Positions 37,601 through 50,500 of a DNA stretch of 64,000 nucleotides are shown piece after piece. A model generated the notes under the pieces. The model had not been told where the DNA came from. It did no database searches and worked only from the letters and a program-made list of their open reading frames with translations. The DNA is from Coptis chinensis (taxonomy: Eukaryota > Streptophyta > Magnoliopsida > Ranunculales > Ranunculaceae). Position numbers and translations under genes: made by a program. Numbering within the stretch: position 1 is the first letter of the stretch; each line of letters starts with the position of its first letter. The stretch spans positions 682,001 to 746,000 of the forward strand of contig CM027382.1 of NCBI GenBank assembly GCA_015680905.1. Direction: 5' to 3'.

Positions 37601-38031
37601 GGCTGGGTGTAATGGCTTTCTATTCTCTCAAAATCGGTGGGAGTTGTGATGGTTTTCTCTCTTTATCCACATTTAACTATCTATATATTGAGAATATTAT
37701 CGAGGAATGGAAAGTGCATTCTACTTGAGTTGAAATGACGTGGTTTGTAAAAATTTAAATGGCGCCACTTAAAGGTGGCGTGGAATGTAAAAACAATTTG
37801 ATACGGCGCCATTTGAAGTTGAGTGGTTTGTGAAGTGTCCCCACAAAATCGATTTTGAAATACATACGGTGCTGGTCGAAGTGGCGTTGAAAAACACATG
37901 GGTTTCAAACCGCGCCAGTTCAAGTGGCGTAGATTGTTCAGACCATTGATTCAGCGAAATCTCCTCTCTATTGTATAACACTGTTTTTTGGAGAGATAGA
38001 GATGCAGAGTACAGAGCCATTGGACTTGGCC
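37601..38031. mobile_element. PIF/Harbinger-type MITE
   Basis: The ends are inverted (GGCTGGGTGTAATGGCT at the left, GGCCAAGTCCAATGGCT when the right end is read backwards). The 3-bp duplication TAA flanks them (37598-37600 and 38032-38034). Inside are repeated GGCGCCA and GGTGGCGTGG motifs in both orientations and no transposase. Small open frames over it are artefacts of the repeat. Confidence 0.75.
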
Positions 38032-38814
38032 TAAGTAGTTAACCATCACCGCCAAACCTAAAATGGAACTAGGGGCGCATTCCAAAGATTTAGAAAAGTT
38101 ACATATCCCATGTATTATTTTACGTATTAGTAATTTGCTAGAAAATGGTCAAACTCTAAGAATTCACATTTTCACATCCTCAAGTTATGTAGAGAAGTTC
38201 TATTACCATACCGCACCCTCAAATTCAATTACTTAGTTGTATTTACACATTAAGAAAAAAGGGGCTAGTCATGTCTTCTTCCTACTAGCAATTCTCGCAG
38301 AGAAGCCTATTGGTGGCCGGTTATTGTTGATTTGTCCTAGTACGTTCTCTTGCAATCAAACAGAAGCGTGACTAGCTCCCTTTTCCTCCTCGAATTACAC
38401 TTTGGGTTAAATACTAGTGCCCTTTTTAGACATTTCATTCAACTTAGTTTGGGATTTCAGAATTCTCGGAATTTCGATAAATCCAAAAATTGAAATTCAT
38501 TAAATTTCGACCTTATCACATTTGGAATTTCAAATGATTTCAGAATTTCAAATATTTCAACTCTATATTTGGAATTCCAATTTTTTTAAAAACCAAAATA
38601 TTGGATGGAATTTCGAAGTTTCGTTCGGAATCACAAACACTGGTTTGATACATGAAATTATGAGGAGCTGAACAACTAGAGATGCTCAGTAGCCTAGTAG
38701 TTTACTAAAAACAGAAAGAAGCAAAGTAGTATTTGTCAATAGGTAGTTGTCATTTGTCAAGTAGCATTGTTTCTATTATAGGTAATTGATAGAGACAATT
38801 GAGGTGCCTTGTGG
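38032..38814. other. Gene-free stretch with palindromic AATTTCGAAATT-like motifs
   Basis: Between 38450 and 38640 motifs such as GGAATTTC, ATTTCAGAATT and AATTTCGAAG recur in both orientations, suggesting an old foldback repeat without resolvable ends. Nothing else is recognised. Confidence 0.4.
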
Positions 38815-39220
38815 TAGGCCTTGGTTTCGATAACTTGAAACCGACCCGAACTAAATCGATAAAAATTGGTTTGGGTTTTGGTAATTTGGTTTTAACCTTC
38901 ACCGATCTGAAACCGAACCGATAAAATATTGGTATGGTTTTGGATTTATCCTCTACCGAACCAATATGAATCTGAACCAATAAAATGACATTTTAGTAAT
39001 ATTTATGAGTAATTTTGTATATATTTATCAATTGTGTAGCTGAAATTAATTGATTTTATAGTTTTCGGTTCAGGTTAGTTCGGTTTTAATTTGTAATATA
39101 TCGGTTGTTTTAGGTTCTCAATTTTCTAAATAGTTTGGTTTCGTGTTTTCCAAATTTTTTATATCGGTTCGGGTTTAGATTTTCCAAAATCCAATCCAAA
39201 TTTATCCATTGATAGCCCTA
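38815..39220. mobile_element. hAT-like MITE, degraded ends
   Basis: The right end CCATTGATAGCCCTA and a weaker left end TAGGCC...CGATAAC have the TAGGG...CCCTA form of hAT elements. The interior repeats ACCGAACCGATAAAA and its complement. The flanking 8-mers match only partly, so boundaries are approximate. Confidence 0.5.
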
Positions 39221-41099
39221 GTTTTGTGCTCATCTACACAGATTGCAATGCATAACGAGGAGTGGTATTAGGATTTTATCTTTGACTTATCTGATAGGTA
39301 CAAATTACGGTGTTTTTTTTTTTGCCTTTTTTTGTTTGGTTTTATCTTTTCCTTGTGGAGGCAGATATTGTAGTGGCAGAAAGCCAGAAACCAATTTTCC
39401 AGTTGTTATGTTATTTGTTATGACTTATAAGATTTTACTGAGTTTATAGTAATAAAATTTTAATCTCAAGTGCAGTTAAAGGGTAGAAGCTTGCTCAGTG
39501 TTACTTGATTACTATTAACCTCAAACCACCTCCAGTTCTCAAATTCTCTTTCAATCATTTTTTTTTCTACTTAAAAAATGGAAAGAAGGAGATATATTTT
39601 ATTTCAAAAAGTTGAGCACGATAAGACATTGTCATTTCGGCGTGGTCCATTAACTCCCTGTACGCAGAATTTTGAAGTACCAGAAAAAGGTTCTTCAAGC
39701 ATAACAACATGATCCAGTTGAGAGGAACAAAATTTCTTGGGTCCCAGATGAATATATTTTCATAGATATGGACGGTATGCATAACTTTCATGTTGTTGTT
39801 GTGCGCTTATAACACGTTTTTTATCATATTGTGCTTCTTTTTCGTTCACTGACCGTTTTAAATCATAAAACATGGTCTTTTCTAATCTTTTCTTTTTTAA
39901 AAGATTGTTTTTAGGGAGTAATGGGTTTTAGTATGGATTTATTGTCAAAGGAGAAATTGATTTAGCCAAAGGTTTAGTTGGTCAAAACACTCCTCTTCTT
40001 GATCTCACATCAAGACTCTACTCTCAAGAGTACGAGTCAATTTTTAAGAATAAAGTGAACAGTAATTTAGGCTTAACACCCAATACATTTTTTATTTTCT
40101 TTTTTCCCTTGAGCAACATGAAAGTCCCAACTTAGCTGCTGCCTGAGTAGGCAAGCAGGCAGCAATGGCACCAGGGAACCAGAATATATACGAGTAATGA
40201 GAAAGAACTACATGATGTACTTATTGAGTGTTATATGCATCCTAACAGTTGGAATTTACAGCTTGTGGTCGAGTAAATCTCAGCCACCATCTACTCAGGT
40301 TAAAGATTTATTTTATCGAAAAAAATAATAGACCTCAAAAAAACAAGGTTAAAGATTTATATTTCACGGGCCAGTTGAGTACTTGGTGCTTGGTAGTGGC
40401 CTAGCAGAAAGTCAAAGTCAGAACTAAACATCCCCAGTCCAAGTCAAAGTTTTAGCCCAATGGGCTAAAAAAAATGGATAAAGAGAAGACTTGTGGGTTT
40501 TGAAAGAACAGTTGAAATGGAGGGTACTGACTACTGTGTACCCGTGGAAGATGAAACATGAAAGTCATGAAACTAGGAAACTTTTAAGTGGCGAAAAGAA
40601 TGGTTTTTATAAAGAACACGTAAAAGGGGTACATACCTGGGGCTGCATCATATTCCAATGTACCTTTTGACAATTTTGAGCTTCTTGTTGATCCATATTG
40701 TGAAAGCGTTTGATACTTGCACTTCAGTTAGTAGACTTTTGAATTTCATCTGACCCTCCCGTTGGACAGTTAATATTGTGACTTTGTGCAGACAAAATGT
40801 TCTGCTATGTATGTAATGTTACGACAAAACATATCATTTAACTACTAAATGACAACCGATTGAGGGCAATTGTGAATTGCCTAGCCTCACAAGGAGTTCG
40901 TTTATTGGCTGTGACACGAAGCGGCTCAGCCACATTAACCCGTTCAGTTTACTTTGAGAGTGTACCTCATGTGTTGTCGTGTATCTTGAGGGAGCTTCAC
41001 AAAAAGATGATGAGCACCTGAATCCTGCAAGCTTAATTAGTGCTCCAATAACACTTAGTACATGAAGATATAAAATCACAAAATGTGTAATTAAGCTTC
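39221..41099. other. Gene-free stretch
   Basis: Scattered short open frames, including one on the minus strand at 40834-41145, show no family resemblance. No element ends are recognised. Confidence 0.45.
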
Positions 41100-41230
41100 T
41101 TTTGCTTGCAAGAAAATCATGAGACATGATCAATCCTTGATGCAATGGTAAGGTGGCCCCATTGTGACATGGAGGCCATGAGTTCTATTTCTGAGAACAG
41201 CTTGTGCGAGCCCTATCGGGCTGCAGCCAT
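41100..41230 (+). repeat. Possible tRNA-derived SINE fragment
   Basis: The segment contains TTGATGCAATGGTAAGGTGG (box A-like), then GGAGGCCATGAGTTC (weak box B-like) about 30 bases later, and a run ending GGGCTGCAGCCATC. This order fits the head of plant tRNA-derived SINEs. No clear tail or target duplication was found. Confidence 0.4.
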
Positions 41231-41639
41231 CAGCGCACAGAGATTTTGGATGGAATAACAAGCGTGCACAATACTTAATAGTAAATATCCAAATTCCTAA
41301 GCTAGACAAAGACCATAGTATATTGTCCAAGTCATATTTTGACAATAGTTTTGGAAGTACTCAAAATTGTCAAAAAAGATTAAAGAGAAATGCAAGAACG
41401 AAGAAAAATAGAAAGTGACTTAGTGAACGATTTTACTTTCTAAAAGAAACCAGTGATAAGTAGTATGATTGCTTATCATTTAAATTTGCAAAGTAAAAGT
41501 GCAGATCATTTTTCACATTCGCCAAAAAAATATAAAAAAGAAGATCATTATTCACATTCTGAAAAACAGTATGTATGACTTTCTACAAATGTAGCAATGC
41601 AAAGAGAGTGACACGTAATAGTACAAGGGTGAACAGAAG

Positions 41640-41765
41640 GTTGAACTTTTTTCATTTTTCATTTTGTTTTTCTTTTTGTTTAGTCACCACGATTTGATTC
41701 CATGACCAATTTGTTGATAGTCAACCAGCTACCAACGGATCAAAGGTTGGATAGTCCCACACAAA
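41640..41765 (-). repeat. Possible tRNA-derived SINE fragment, reverse
   Basis: On the minus strand CCGTTGGTAGCTGGTTGACT is followed by TTGGTCATGGAATCAAATCG and then an A-rich tail. This is the layout of a decayed box A, box B and tail of a plant SINE. The match is partial. Confidence 0.35.
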
Positions 41766-43526
41766 TCCTTTGTAGAGTTGTAGTGCTCAATTATAGTACA
41801 GAGGCCTTCAGGCTTGAGTAAATATGGCCCCAGCAGCTTAGATTCGAAAACTTGAAAATACTTGGGTAATAAAAAGTTCAAGCTCGTTTGCAGGTTTGAA
41901 CCAGAAGAGATCAGGCAGGATGTTAATGGCTTTTGTATAATAAAAGTTAGTTACAAAAGATGAAGCTGCTTTAATATAATCTTTGGTATTGCGACTGTAA
42001 ATAAATTTAAGCCTTAAAGTGATTAACAGAATAGGAATTCTGAACATAATTGTTTGGAATGCTATTTTGTAGCACGTAGTAGAAAGTAGAAACTTGAAAC
42101 TAGAAAGTCTAGACACTCCTACCCTAAGAAAAATTACTTAAAACTTAACAGGTTATCCAATATGCCAAACAAGCCAAAGAGTTGGGAAACAAGTTTGTGG
42201 TCTTCTCAATTCAATTATGTAAATCAACATCAATAGGTAAAGGTCTAGTTGACAACTAATAATGGTAATCCACATGAAATATATCAAATACAAAACTTCC
42301 AGCTAGGGTGCAAGCTGATAGAACCAGAAGTCTGAATTGCACGCGCGTGTGTGGCTTTGTTTGCGTCGCTTACATGATACATGGTTAACAGAAATCCTAA
42401 TTGGCTCATCTAGGGGGTGGGGTGGGGTTAATACTACTTAATCCAGAAATTTATAAAGCAACAAAAAAAGAGAATAAACTGAAAATGAAATAGATGAATT
42501 TAGAAGTCTTCTTCAAATAATTGACTTTGAACTCACGATAGTTTATTTAAAACAAGATCCCGACAAATTTGTGCTAGTTTTGAAGACATCTTTCCTTGCG
42601 ACTTAAATTAACAATAAATTGATTCCTAAAATAAATTTAAAACTATTAGTTAAAAATAATAAAATCTAAGAACTCTACAGCCATGATTTTTAAGCAAAAT
42701 GAAATATATTGTAAAAAAATTTATTAAAATATATGTAATAAATGTTGAGCTTAGGGCAAGACTAGTTTTCAATGACTAGAACCAAGCCAAACAACGTAAA
42801 TGGAAACATCTCCACACATACGAATTAGGATATGGCTGAGGAGAGATCACCCGAGTCAACATAAGTGATCCCTCGTCTGAAGAGCCATATGCTAGTTCAC
42901 ATCACCTAGGAACAAACCGTTTAATTATAAGACACTGCAAATCCATGTATCTTTGCAAAGACAATAACAAACGCTTGTCCTTACAATACAGATCGATTGA
43001 TATAACATCATATCACACAGTAAACTCATTTATAGGGCTCTGTTTATAGAAATGTGAAACCCCTACAAAAGACAAGTAAAACAAGTACATAGATATACTA
43101 TGTTGGAGATTATTTCCTTAAAAGCAGCCCAATCCCACTCCTCCGATGGGGTGACACCCATGCACGTCTGGTTGAAGAATTCCCTGCACATTATAGAGAA
43201 ACTTTACAGCGCAGTTACATATATGCGCGCTGAAATATGGGTTGACTCATTATATGTAATTAATCCGATCTTGAGTAGGATTAAATTAAACTTATTTAAG
43301 TAAATAAATGTGACTAAATCACTAAACTAATTACTGAAGAAAACATTCTAAGAAGCTTTCAAAGCATGGTAGCATATATATAATGTCTCAGATATATCTT
43401 TATTCAGTTGTTTGGTGAAATTTTTCACAGGGCACTAAATCAATACAATTATATAAACCACATACTTTAAGAAAATACTCAAAATAGAGTTACACCATAC
43501 CTCTCAAAAGCCAACACTACCAAAGG
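41766..43526. other. Gene-free stretch
   Basis: AT-rich sequence with no recognisable gene, RNA or element termini. Confidence 0.45.
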
Positions 43527-44177
43527 TAGGGCTGGTCATCGAGCGAGTCGAGTGGAGATTTAGCGAGTTCGAGTCGAGCACGTGTGTCTAACTGTCTATC
43601 GAGGCGAGCTCAAGTCGAGCTCAAATTCTTTCGAGCCGAGCTCGAGTTGGCTCATCAAGTATCCGAGTAGCTCTCGAGTCTGGATCTTGACGGTTTAGAG
43701 CTATATGTTCGAACTCCATCACAAGTTTTCAATATTTATTTGATTTGTTTTGTTCATAAGTTTGAATTCGAACATATTCTAGATACAAGTGAGCAAAAAT
43801 AGATATATAATACTTACTAAATATCAAAATAATATACAGAGACAATCTCACGATATACGAGAGTGTGATTACAATTCACTGAAATAACAATGAACCTCTA
43901 TCTAACAAGTATTATAAGGTGAACACATTATTGTTGCAATCAATATGTGATAAGTTATTAAAATTCAACACACTATTATAACAATTATCTTGTGTTTTAA
44001 CAAAATTATCTAAAATACGAATAGTTTCGAGTAGCTCGCGAGCTACTTGATTTTGAGCTCGAGCTGTAAAACGTGCTCATATTTGACTCATATTTTAAAA
44101 TGAGCGAGCTCGAGCCAAGCCCAAAACGAGTCGAGCACCGAGTTGCTCACGAGCATCGAGCCTGATGACCAGCCCTA
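43527..44177. mobile_element. hAT-type MITE with GAGCTCGAG-rich arms
   Basis: It starts TAGGGCTGGTCATCGAG and ends with its complement GATGACCAGCCCTA. The 8-bp duplication accaaagg flanks it exactly (43519-43526 and 44178-44185). Subterminal regions are dense in GAGCTCGAGTCGAGC motifs. There is no transposase. It is a longer relative of the nested copy at 18531-18968. Confidence 0.9.
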
Positions 44178-44291
44178 ACCAAAGGGTAAAACAACACGAG
44201 TGAAAAATATTACTTGCGAAGGAGCTAGCTTTTCAACATCTTCCTTGCATCTGCAATACCATTCCACTTCCCACTTAAAGGATAATATAAG

Positions 44292-44991
44292 TGTTAGAAA
44301 AATGGATTTGCAAAAATCCATTGAGATATAAATAGTAATTTGTCTTCCAAGTTATCCCACATTGAGATGAAATAGGTTTATTTTGAAACAGTACGTCAAG
44401 TAAGAAAAACTTTTCCGAAATGGTGCACTGGTTCGAAACAGTGCATTATGCCGAAAAGGTGCGACCTTTCGAAATGTATACTTGTTTGAAAGAGTGCATC
44501 ATGCCGAAAAAGTGTGGTCTTTCAAAATAGGCACTGGTTCAAAACAGTACTTTATGTTGAAATAGTGTGTCTTTTCGAAACATGAGACTTTTCAAAGAGT
44601 TACTTACTTTTTTCCAAGAGTTACTGTGTTGTTTTGAAGAGACAACACTCACCTATAAATAGTAGATGAATTTAGAGAAAAAGACACACCAGATCACACA
44701 GAGTTCTGATATTTCTCTTCTCCCTCTGTTCTTAGTCAAATATTATGTTGTGTTCGCTGATTCTATAGAATTGAAGTGCTAGCTTTCTATAGAAGGAAAC
44801 TCGTTCTATCTTGGGAGATAGTTTCCCATCAATCTTCAAACACCGTAAGGAGAAAAATCTGTCTTAAGGACATAGTGTATCTACACTAGGCTCGGATTTA
44901 ATTAAGAAGTACAAAACACGTAAAAAAAAAAAATTTGTATAGTTTGGTAATTGGTAAAGAGTAAATACAATTAAATTGTATATTCCCAACA
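44292..44991 (+). mobile_element. Solo LTR, Copia-type
   Basis: It runs from TGTTAGAAAAATGG to ATATTCCCAACA, with the 5-bp duplication ataag on both sides (44287-44291 and 44992-44996). It contains a TATAAATA promoter-like box near 44654, and upstream a series of related TTTCGAAA/GAAACAGTGCA motifs. No internal region is attached. It belongs to the same family as the reverse copy at 36177-36845. Both are fossils of recombined elements. Confidence 0.88.
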
Positions 44992-45039
44992 ATAAGTTCA
45001 ATAACATGACAACATGACATAAGGTGAGCTAGTAACAAG

Positions 45040-46030
45040 TAGAAGCTCCAAAAGCCAGTGAGTCACCCATTCACACTAACTACAACATTCCCATGCAGCC
45101 TACTAGAAGCAGAAATCCTAAGCTTCCTAGTAAGAAAGCGTAGTTCCCAAAATAAGATTTCTCTAAGTACGTGCTCTAGAGCTTTGCTTCATCTCCCAGC
45201 TTTCCCCAGCAGATCACTTAGGCAAGATGAATGTTCAGTTTCAGGGGAAATACCATATAAAGCTCCTCAATTGCATTGTAGCAGGCTTCTCCCTCCTCAC
45301 CAGACCTGCATGCATGATTACAATGGCTAATAGTCCAATAAATGTAAAAGAATCTGGCTCTCAAGTCCCAGTGTTCTCATCTGCTCAAAGATATTAAGTG
45401 CTCTTCTGCCCAATCTGTGATTTCAATTCCAAGTGTCATCGCTATGTTAGTGTTCCATACTTCCATGATACAAGAGTGTGGTGCATCGATCATTCGACCA
45501 AAAATGGTAATAGCATGCATACCCAATGCTGCCGCATTTAGCATACATGCGCCAAATGGCACTGTCAACCTCAACGTCCAAATTCAGCCGCATCTTCATT
45601 ATAGGACCATGAATCAGCTCTCCACGTACGATGACCCTACACAAGAAGCGATCGAGGGCAATTGCAAACTTGAAATCATCAAGTCTTACGCCAATTCCTT
45701 TATACATCGTCGTCTCTTCAAATTGTTTCAATCCCATCGCATAATCCCCAGAAAGAGAGCATGCACAGATATTTTGGTATTCCAGTATTCCACGAAATAC
45801 CATCATTCTCTTCAATTGCTCCGAATGCCTTCTCCATTCCTTCAACCAGACAACATTTTGAGTACATAGTCAAAATCACATTGCCAATGCAACAAAAGAA
45901 GTGGAATCTAATCCAAGCTTGATTGCTCTACAATGAACCACAATCCGCCAAAGTAAATTCGTCTCCCACTCTTAATTTAAAAAACTCCAATCCCCTTTCC
46001 GCGAAATCTGTATCAAAGCATTATAGGAAA
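45040..46030 (-). pseudogene. Pentatricopeptide-repeat (PPR) protein, decayed
   Basis: Read on the minus strand from about 46030, successive pieces give SVVSYNALIQ, HCRAIKLGLDSTSFV, GDYAMGLKQFEE, GELIHGPIMKMRLNLDVEVD and RMYAKCGSIGYA. Near the left end come ALYGISPETEHSSCLSDLLG and RLHGNVVV. These are PPR repeats of the P-L-S type leading to an E-like region. Several frame changes and stops separate them, and no start exon or DYW end is seen. PPR proteins bind organellar RNA, but this copy cannot make a full product. It is a host gene relic. Confidence 0.8.
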
Positions 46031-47516
46031 CAACAGAACAAGCTTCAGACGTAGTAGAAAATACCGGATATGAACCTGTATTCACTGTATAAGTGCAGAT
46101 AGGGGCGGTACAAGCACTAGTGAGTAGTGACACTAGTACAGACACTAGTACAAACTAATAAAGCTTTAGATCAGTATTGCGAGTTTGCAGCTCATTTTCA
46201 TTCACCAATTCAATTGCATATCGATCATGCCCCGAACCAAGTCATCGGCCAACACTAGTCAGTAGGCACTCAAACACTGATTAGTTGGAGAGAGAGACGG
46301 GAGGGTGGCAACAAAGATTTATAATCACTTCATAAAAATATGACACCGTCGGACATCAAATTTAATCCATGGGGGAAGACCACAAAGGTGTTGGACATGA
46401 GACTCAATAATCCATGAACTGAAATGTACGTGCCAACTAGGTAATTTTGCCCTGGTGAAGAGTTAGGACAGTGGATAGAAAAACAAAACATAACATACAG
46501 AAGTACGTTTGAAAGCTCTTGAGCTAAATCTGGTGAACATAAAACCCCAAGCTGACGTCCAAATTGTCTTGGCATGGATTTGAAACGTTTCGTCTATAGT
46601 CCCAACTACAAAAACATACCCTGATTCACTGTTCTAAAAATCGGTCTATAGCGGTCTCTAGGTGCTAGGTGGTCCCCAACTGACTCCCTTAGGCCCAAAT
46701 CGTTTAAAAAATTGGTGGATTGACTAGGCGGACCGATTAGGCGGCCTCTAGGCGGTCCAATCATTTTTTTTTAATAATTAAATGTCGAAAATTAAAGGTC
46801 CGTGTAGAGTTAAGATTTGACCATTTTTCCTGAAATATAGAAACTTCCGAAATATCGTATGCCGACAAAGCAGTGTAAAAGTGAATCCAACATTTCAGTT
46901 TGTCGAAACTTTGTAATATCACGGCTATTGTTGAAGAACAAATCGACGAGCATCCTCAATCCCGAGTTTTCAACCTCTGCAAAATAAGGTATGTTAATCT
47001 TCAAAACCCATTTACTTTCGTTTTTCCTATGATCAACTGTGATTATTAATTGTGTTGACGGGTTTTAGGTATAGATATTGTCCACAATTAGAAAGTTGTT
47101 GATGAATCTTTTCAATATTTGCTTTCTTTTATCAAGTGAGGCCCAAAATGTGGTTTGGTTATCTAATGTAAATTATATGTCACTATAACAAATAATATAT
47201 TTTTATATGAAGTCAATATTCTTCAACTATTACGCATTTCTATAATAAGTATATTTATTTGTGTTTATTTTTTGAATTATAGTAAATAATTTTCTTCATT
47301 TCTTCCCCCCCCCCGCGACTACCACCCTAGCGTTTTTTATAACACTACCTTGATGGGCAGCTCAAATTTTCCACACCAATCCATGCTCGACGGCAAAACA
47401 AATTAGCCCATGGAAATTGAATTCGGGTTGGGCTTGGCCCAAAAGTAAATGTTTTCAATTGTCTGAAGAGAGAGAAAAAGTTTTGACTTTTTAGATTGTG
47501 GCTGCTGTGGGAAGAA
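46031..47516. other. Spacer with a small repeat; LIKE-COV promoter at the right
   Basis: At 46640-46765 the motif TAGGCGG(T/A)C(C) recurs in both orientations, suggesting a short foldback repeat. A C run lies at about 47305-47314. The final few hundred bases should be the promoter and leader of the LIKE-COV gene. No other gene is seen. Confidence 0.4.
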
Positions 47517-50500
47517 ATGGCGGAAGAAAAGGAGTCCACGTCATCAACAACAACGTCAACATCAACAACACCATTAAAAAGTAGTCAAACTAACAATGGT
47601 GATCGTGTTCATGATGAAGCCGAAGATCCAGTTAAATCTCCACCTAATTCTCCCACTCGTAAGGTCTGTCTTCTTTTTTACGGATCTTAATTATCATTTT
47701 CTATCACGTGCTTAATTTAAGATTGATCTGTGTTTTAGTTTTACTTATTAAATCACTACTGCTAAGTTTAAGGATGACAAATTTAGTTTATAAGATAATT
47801 GTGAGCAGTGGGGCCGTGAGTGGAGGCTAATGTAGATCTTACTGGCGGAAGCTTTAATTTAATTGAATCTATATTTTAATTGAAACATAATAAACACAAC
47901 TACTGAAACCCTAACTACAAGCCCGTTATTTAAAGTAAACTTAGAAAACATAAACCAATAGGAACACGACATGTGTCTAACTAACTAATGGACTCATAAC
48001 ATGTAGAGGGAGCAGTGGGGGCGTGAGTGGTGGGTTCGAATTAATAAGGTAACTAATGTAGATCTTACTGGCGGAAGCTTCAATTTAATTGAAACACAAT
48101 TAAAAGACTCTCGATCACAAATCACACACATAAACTCAACTACTGAAATCCTAACTACAAGCCCGTTATTTAAAGTAAACCTAGAAAACATAAACCAATA
48201 GAAACACGACATGTGTCTAACTAACTAATGGACTCGAACTATGGGCTTGAACTCAACTAAGTGTCTAGGCACATTACATTTTTTTTTCTTGCATTTTTCC
48301 AGGCTTGCTATGTTGTTCTCCAAAGTTGGGTTTCCAAGAAGTTTATGACTGGGTGGTAAGAAGTTCACTTTTGCTTCAGATATTACCCTCTTTTACCATG
48401 TCACAAACATTATAGTGAAATCTAACTTGTAAGTTTAATGTTGCAGTGTAGTTCTTTTTCCTGTTGCGGTGACATTTTTTATTACGTGGTGGTTTATCCA
48501 GTTCGTGGATGGTTTCTTTAGTCCAATATACGCTAGGCTTGGCATCAACATATTTGGTAAGTTTGTAAAGTTTTGTGTCACATATTTACCAACTGTGTTG
48601 CATGATTTCTTGATGTGATTGGATGTTTTACAAAGTTGAAACATCTCTTGCTATTCTTTTGAAAGTTGTACAACTTTCACAGTATTGCGTCTTAAACTGA
48701 AGCCGTGCTCAGGATTAAACTTCTCAGGAATTGAATTAGGGAAGCATACCAATTTTAATTGTGTTTCGGTTGCACGCCATGAAGATGAAGTGTTTTTGCA
48801 GTTTTTGAGGCTGTCATTAAATTTGAAATTTTAAAGCACCTTCAAATAAGTTAAAAAAGCATTCTTCCTTTCAATTACTAGGTTACTTGAATTCTCAGCA
48901 GCACGAGCCTTGTGTTTTTTTAAAAGCATTATAATACAAGTTCAGCATTTGTAGGTAGGTTGTATCTTCAAAATTGTACTGATTGATAATGGGGTTTGAC
49001 TGTTGATAACGAAACATTCAGAAGAATCTGCTCATTTAATGGTTTATTTTCTTGCATGTCATGCTTAAATATTTCAGTGATTGCATATCTCAAGACATTA
49101 TATCTTTCTGCAGGTCTTGGATTCATTACGTCGTTGGTGTTTGTGTTTTTTGTTGGTATATTTGTTTCATCATGGGTGGGATCCACTGTTATCTGGATTG
49201 GAGAATGGTTTATAAAACGAATGCCTTTTGTAAAGCACATATATTCAGCTTCCAAACAGATCAGTTCTGCTATTTCTCCAGGTAGTGTGTTGTGAAAATT
49301 CTAAACTGAACATTGTATATTACAGATTACTTGTTTCTTTTTCTTTTTCCCAACAACAGTGCATTTTGTACTCTCCTTATCGTATGTGCTAAGAGAACTA
49401 AAGGAAAAAAAATGGACTTCTCGTGCTAGTATTTTACTTTGTTACCTACTTACCTGAAATGACCTGTTTTAACTTTTACTTTTGTACTTTGCAGACCAGA
49501 ATACCATGGCTTTTAAAGAAGTCGCAATAATCCGTCATCCACGTGTTGGTGAATATGCCTTCGGATTTATCACGTCATCAGTTGTCCTCCAGGTAATCTC
49601 TCAATAGGGGCGTGTCTTGTTAAAAGGAGCTTGTAATGTGAACATGTTTATATCTATCACCTGAACAGCTGTGTAAACTTAGTTGTTGCTGAGTATTTTT
49701 ACTATCAGTATGAGAGTCACTATTGAGGGAAATTGAGTTGGACTACTTGAATTTGGAGCAAGCTGTAGGATTGATTATAGTAATGTAATGTGAGTTACGT
49801 TGTTAGGTCGTGGTTCTATAATTGAAGTTCTGAGTTGTGCATATAATAAAATTGGTACGGGAGATAATTTTTCAAAGGTTAGTCTACACACTGGAGATAT
49901 GCACTTTATTTGATGTAAGGTTGATTCAGATGAGAGGGGGCTGCATGGGGATCGAGTGTGTAGAAGGATGTCATAGATACGTCCTCCATGTAATTAGTTC
50001 TATATGCTTCTATGACATGCTCTCTAGTATTACCAGATCACCCAGATCTGTGAGGCCGTTGCTTCGGTGCTTTGTTAATGATTGAAGTGGTGTCCAATTT
50101 GAATAACTCTAAGGGGTAAACCCATATTAGTGCAATATACAAGTCCTGTCCTTGGGGTCCCAGGTGATATAGCATCAGATGAAGCGATGCTTGTCTGGTT
50201 ATGCGATGTTAAGATGGCCTTTGGTTGGCAGCTACTACCCCATAGCATGCCATAATTTTCATTTGACTAATTGCTTCTTGAACATTGTTTGGTTGCAGAG
50301 AGATCATGGTGATGAAGAGTTATGCAGTGTGTATGTCCCCACAAACCATCTATACATTGGTGACATTTTTCTGGTTAGTTCTGAGGAAATCATAAGACCA
50401 AATCTGTCCATCCGAGAAGGCATAGGTTTGTTTTTATCTTTTCTCTTAACTATATTTGGTTGTTCCTTGCGTAGTTCTTAAATCCCAGTAGTTTCCCGAC

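Noticed and set aside
37681-38020. Minus-strand ORFs of about 80 residues
   Set aside because: They lie wholly inside the Harbinger MITE at 37601-38031.
40834-41145. Minus-strand 103-codon ORF
   Set aside because: No domain, no family resemblance and no supporting splice or promoter structure; it overlaps a SINE-like repeat.
36177-44991. One full LTR retrotransposon bounded by two LTRs
   Set aside because: The two LTRs are in opposite orientation with different target duplications, and the interval holds unrelated MITEs and no capsid or polymerase coding sequence.
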